Shown here piece by piece: positions 7,494 through 10,136 of a stretch of DNA of 10,136 nt (positions are counted from its first letter, which is position 1; every line of letters starts with the position of its first letter). The position numbers and the translations under genes are program-made. Under the pieces are notes generated by a model. It made no database searches, was not told the DNA's origin, and saw only the letters and a list, made by a program, of their open reading frames with translations. The DNA is from Chthoniobacterales bacterium (GTDB taxonomy: Bacteria; Verrucomicrobiota; Verrucomicrobiia; Chthoniobacterales; UBA10450): contig JACCXA010000223.1 in the NCBI GenBank assembly GCA_013697365.1, forward strand, positions 1-10,136, read 5' to 3'.

Positions 7494-8561
7494 ATGGTCA
7501 CCGTCGTAATCCCAACCTTCGATCGGCCGCAGATGCTGCGCACTGCGCTGCGGTCCATTGCGCGGCAAACGGCGCTGCACCAGATCGAGCGCGTCATCGT
7601 TTCGGAATGCGTCGCGGGCAGCGAATCGAAGAGGGTCTGCGAAGAGTTCCCGTCAGTGTCGATCGAATACATCGTGCGCGATCGGGTGATCAAACCGCTG
7701 GAACATACGCTCCTGCTCTTCCAGGAAGCAGCGCAACGCAGTGCCGAGTTTGTCGCCGTCCAGCATGATGACGACTGGTGGAGCCCCGAGCATATTCGAC
7801 TCGGCGTTGCGCAGCTCGAGCAGAATCCCGAGGCATTGGCGTACTGGGCCGCGTCTTTCATGGTCTACAGCGAGAGGTCGTGGATCTTCCAATGCTGGAA
7901 CGTTACCTCCTGGATTGCGGCCGAATATCCGCCGCTCGATTCGGTGGTGAAAATGGACAAGAAGACTGCCGCACTAAGTTGCATCACGAGCGGCCCAGCG
8001 TCTTATCCGAGCTTGATTGGGAGAAAGGCGGCGCTGGCCGAGGCCTTCGTGCCTGTGGTGCAAACCGGCAATCTTTTCGATCACGATCGGTTGTTCTTTC
8101 TGCAACTCGCCGAGCGTGGGCCGCTTCTCGTTAATCTAACGCCGCAGGTTTACGTACGCCACCATGCGGCGCGCGATCAAAAGGTCATGGGTGAAGACAA
8201 AGCCGCACAGCACATTGCCGCGGCCACAGACATGGTGCTGGAGTTTTGCCAGCGCCACGGCGTCGATGTGAAGAACGAACTGGAACGCCGCTGCCAGACC
8301 TGCCCGATGCCGGAATCGGGTGCGTTTTGGATTGCAAACACAATGGACCTGCGTGTGAAACCGATTCTGCTCGCGCGCGGCGTTTTGCCGGATGCAGTTC
8401 GCATGATTGTCGATCCCCAGCCGGTTCCGCCGCCACCTCCACCGCGCGAGCCGATGGTAAAAACGATCGCTCGCTGGGCGTGTCCTGGAGGTATCTGGGC
8501 GATGGCGAAATCCTGGCGAGAAGAGCAGCAGAAGAACGGAAACAGTGCCGAGCCTCAGTAG
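7494..8561 (+). CDS. Glycosyltransferase family 2 (GT-A fold)
   Basis: Cytoplasmic transferase of 355 residues that would add a sugar from a nucleotide donor to the growing lipid-linked glycan. It starts with the typical GT2 strand-turn-helix MVTVVIPTFDRPQMLRTAL. The metal- and nucleotide-binding acidic motif is HDDDWW (Asp92-94), and the acceptor side may include the FDHDRLFFLQLAE stretch. The C-terminal 45 residues are low in complexity, with six consecutive prolines in DPQPVPPPPPPREP, then a basic Lys/Arg/Trp-rich tail that could touch the membrane. The frame is closed by a stop at 7458-7460, so ATG 7494 is the only sensible start, although it lacks a ribosome site. It appears intact despite lying between a truncated methyltransferase and an IS fragment. 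Donor and acceptor cannot be read from sequence. Confidence 0.85.
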   Translation: MVTVVIPTFDRPQMLRTALRSIARQTALHQIERVIVSECVAGSESKRVCEEFPSVSIEYIVRDRVIKPLEHTLLLFQEAAQRSAEFVAVQHDDDWWSPEHIRLGVAQLEQNPEALAYWAASFMVYSERSWIFQCWNVTSWIAAEYPPLDSVVKMDKKTAALSCITSGPASYPSLIGRKAALAEAFVPVVQTGNLFDHDRLFFLQLAERGPLLVNLTPQVYVRHHAARDQKVMGEDKAAQHIAAATDMVLEFCQRHGVDVKNELERRCQTCPMPESGAFWIANTMDLRVKPILLARGVLPDAVRMIVDPQPVPPPPPPREPMVKTIARWACPGGIWAMAKSWREEQQKNGNSAEPQ

Positions 8562-8600
8562 TGGGATTTTCGCTTGGGACGGTGTATTTGTTCGAACCCC

Positions 8601-8699
8601 ATCTTCAACTACATCGAAACCTTTAATGACCGCACCCGCCTGCACTCCAGCCTTGCCTATCTCAGCCCCGTTGCCTTTGAATCCCAAATAGACCGATAG
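8601..8699 (+). pseudogene. IS3-family transposase (OrfB), C-terminal fragment
   Basis: Only the last 32 codons remain. IFNYIETFNDRTRLHSSLAY then LSPVAFE matches the conserved end of the IS3-family DDE integrase domain (usual form: YIE.FYNR.RLHSALGYLSP..FE), ending at TAG 8697-8699. No transposase-like sequence precedes 8598; the upstream bases belong to the end and trailer of the glycosyltransferase gene. The catalytic DDE residues are therefore lost and the fragment cannot move itself. Confidence 0.78.
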
Positions 8700-8742
8700 A
8701 ATTGATCCCTACTTCACTGTCGGAAAAATCGGGGGAAGCCCA
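8601..8742 (+). mobile_element. Right-end remnant of an IS3-family insertion sequence
   Basis: The transposase tail is followed after about 17 bases by ACTGTCGGAAAAATCGGGGG and AAGCCCA (about 8716-8742). This has the look of an IS3-family terminal inverted repeat: TGTC.GGAAAAA with a G-run, ending in CA. The matching left end is not in the window, so the repeat cannot be confirmed and no target duplication can be identified. The left boundary, between 8562 and 8600, was probably set by a deletion that removed most of the element. Confidence 0.5.
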
Positions 8743-9007
8743 GATGGACGAGTTTTTTGTCGGCAAGAGTGCCATTCCCCTGTGTCTCCCATCAGGGCAG
8801 GCTTTGGTTTTCAAGGGCGCGAACTGGTGAACAGAGCGTACTGGTTGGGGAAGATCTTTGCCGCGGTGATGCTGGGCCCTGCATTGCCTTGGTCTCTACT
8901 TCGTCCATCTCCGTCGGAGTGATAAGTGTATCGACCGTTGCGGGGCCAATGGCTTTAAGTTAATGGTGCGCGCGGCAGCCAAAGAGTCAGGACGGGGGAG
9001 ATGATAA
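8743..9007 (+). other. Spacer between the IS remnant and the FkbM gene, no clear gene
   Basis: No convincing coding region or RNA gene was seen. One frame, open from 8743 to the stop at 8929-8931, encodes a peptide ending in GRELVNRAYWLGKIFAAVML then GPALPWSLLRPSPSE, which looks like a membrane-helix C-terminus and may be a gene remnant. It has no credible start. A different frame from TTG 8757 gives 68 low-complexity residues with no family resemblance. The last 15 bases carry the ribosome site of the next gene. Confidence 0.4.
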
Positions 9008-9910
9008 ATGAGCTTTTTTGAGAGAATCGCGCGTGGTGCACTGCGTCGCTTCGGCTATGCGGTTCACAGAATCTCTCCAGAACGGCCATCGCCACCGCCC
9101 TACACCGGGGTTGAGGTCGCCGAACCGATTCAAGCCAGCAACACGCTGGCGCTCACCCTGAGCGATGTCCTGCTCCGCATGGTGCTCAATGGTGAGCGGT
9201 GCTCGGACTTCACCTTTGTTCAGATCGGCGCGAACGACGGGGTATCGAACGACCCAATTCGCAGATTCGTGCTGAAGTATGGTTTCCGGGGAGTGTTGGT
9301 GGAACCTCAGCCAGAGGTGTTCGCGCGATTGCAGCGCAACTACACCAACGTGGAAGGCCTCGCTTTTGAAAATGCGGCGATCGCAAAGGAAGACGGACAG
9401 GTGGCGCTCTATCGCTTTCGGAAGGATCCTGACCTGCCACAGTGGGCGGACGGTCTCGCAAGTTTTTCCAGGGAAACGCTGGTCGGGAATTTCCAGAACG
9501 TGCAAGGGCAGGTGGAGGCGATCTCCGTCCCGACGGTTCGGTTTGAAAGCCTGCTCCGTAAACACAATTTGCAGAGGGTCGATCTGTTGCAAGTCGATGC
9601 GGAGGGATTCGACTTCGAAATCATCAAGATGATCGATTTCGCCGCGGTGAAGCCGACGATCATTCACTTTGAGCAAGGTCTCCTCTCAGAAGAGGATCGC
9701 TTTAAGTGCTTTCGTTATCTGAATCAGCACGGGTATAAGGTGATAAATAACGAGGCTAACACAGTTGCTTACTTGGAACCGGAAGAGCAGCGGCTCGTCG
9801 GGGACAAATGGTACGAGGCTCTCTCAGAAGAAGAGAAGACTCTGGTCCCGAAACCCGTCTCGCTAAAGGGCAGCGGAGCGAGCACGTTAGCGGAGAAGCG
9901 CTCGTTTTAA
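9008..9910 (+). CDS. FkbM-family SAM-dependent methyltransferase
   Basis: Predicted O-methyltransferase of 300 residues that would cap or decorate a sugar hydroxyl. Class I SAM motifs are clear: FVQIGANDG (about 70-78) as the glycine motif, GVLVEPQPEVF (about 95-105) with the acidic residue that binds the SAM ribose, and VDLLQVDAEGFDFEII (about 191-206), the signature of the FkbM domain. A conserved IIHFEQ follows near 218-223. The first 40 residues are basic and proline-rich and precede the domain. The ATG at 9008 is well supported by GGGGGAG at 8994-9000, seven bases upstream. Length is in the usual range and no damage is visible. FkbM proteins are frequent in polysaccharide gene clusters; the precise acceptor is unknown. 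Confidence 0.88.
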   Translation: MSFFERIARGALRRFGYAVHRISPERPSPPPYTGVEVAEPIQASNTLALTLSDVLLRMVLNGERCSDFTFVQIGANDGVSNDPIRRFVLKYGFRGVLVEPQPEVFARLQRNYTNVEGLAFENAAIAKEDGQVALYRFRKDPDLPQWADGLASFSRETLVGNFQNVQGQVEAISVPTVRFESLLRKHNLQRVDLLQVDAEGFDFEIIKMIDFAAVKPTIIHFEQGLLSEEDRFKCFRYLNQHGYKVINNEANTVAYLEPEEQRLVGDKWYEALSEEEKTLVPKPVSLKGSGASTLAEKRSF

Positions 9911-10039
9911 GTTGCCTATCAAATTGACGATCTGCCTGGCCAAAGGAAGAGTCTGCCGTTGCGGCTTCTACAGGAAGAGCCCGGGGTAACAGGCCTAATC
10001 GTTTCGCCAAGCAGCACGCCCAAAGACTTTGAATTCCAC

Positions 10040-10136
10040 ATGATTCGCCTTGCTGATTATATCACCCAACGCCTCGTCGAAGCGTCGTACGCGATATCTT
10101 TATGGTGACGGGCGGCGGAGCGATGCACCTTAACGA
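10040..10136 (+). pseudogene. Start of a thiamine-diphosphate-dependent enzyme, apparently frameshifted
   Basis: From ATG 10040 the peptide MIRLADYITQRLVEA matches the opening of acetolactate-synthase-like (IlvB/YerE-type) ThDP enzymes, but this frame stops at 10106-10108. The expected continuation, VRDIFMVTGGGAMHLN, lies in the next frame from 10087 to the window edge. One base is missing at about 10085-10086, where relatives have a single residue between EA and VRD. The gene runs out of the window, so the ThDP glutamate and the C-terminal domains are not visible. ThDP enzymes beside RfbH can add a two-carbon unit to the 3,6-dideoxy-4-ketosugar, as YerE does in yersiniose synthesis; acetolactate synthase or another ThDP role is possible. 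A sequencing error would give the same picture. Confidence 0.6.

Noticed and set aside
7061..7861. 266-residue open frame on the minus strand
   Set aside because: It spans the methyltransferase remnant, the spacer and the start of the glycosyltransferase gene. Ser/Arg-rich sequence without motifs marks it as an antisense shadow.
8987..9676. 229-residue open frame on the minus strand
   Set aside because: It is fully antisense to the FkbM gene, which has clear SAM motifs and a good ribosome site.
1..10136. CRISPR array, tRNA or rRNA genes, phage or plasmid modules
   Set aside because: No regularly spaced direct repeats, no tRNA-like cloverleaf or rRNA signature, and no integrase, replication or phage genes beyond the IS3 fragment were seen.

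Overview
The window is a stretch of a bacterial surface-polysaccharide (O-antigen, capsule or exopolysaccharide) biosynthesis locus. Every recognisable gene reads on the + strand. The DNA is G+C-rich by eye and the proteins are Gram-negative in style. The sugar-pathway genes and the TGCTAAAT promoter-like box in front of the glycosyltransferase gene are compatible with a soil Verrucomicrobiota-type organism, but that placement is a weak guess and no marker gene is present to test it.

Left part (1-6789) is intact and tightly packed. It starts with the C-terminal nine-tenths of a UDP-glucose 6-dehydrogenase-family enzyme whose N-terminus lies outside the window. Next is an RfbH-type CDP-4-keto-6-deoxyglucose 3-dehydrase with its complete iron-sulfur cysteine signature and the catalytic His that replaces the usual Lys. 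After a 228-base gap comes an unusual 742-residue protein made of two complete short-chain dehydrogenase/reductase (SDR) modules in tandem. It is followed with almost no gap by a polytopic membrane protein resembling GT-C glycosyltransferases.

Right part (6790-10136) is a mosaic of intact and broken genes. A TylF-like O-methyltransferase gene has a strong ribosome site but appears frameshifted near its start and is cut off just after its SAM-binding motif. An intact family-2 glycosyltransferase follows, then the last 32 codons of an IS3-family transposase with a probable IS end. After about 265 bases with no clear gene there is an intact FkbM-family methyltransferase. The window ends in the first codons of a thiamine-diphosphate (ThDP)-dependent enzyme, which carries an apparent one-base deletion.

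How the genes could work together: RfbH commits a CDP-linked hexose to the 3,6-dideoxyhexose branch. The double SDR could carry out later C4 reduction or epimerisation. A ThDP enzyme beside RfbH recalls the YerE step of CDP-yersiniose synthesis, in which a two-carbon branch is added to the 3,6-dideoxy-4-ketosugar. The glycosyltransferases would place the sugars and the methyltransferases would decorate them. The CDP-glucose cytidylyltransferase, the 4,6-dehydratase and the E3 reductase needed for this route are not in the window. The pathway is therefore an inference, and damage to the ThDP gene may mean the branch is no longer made.
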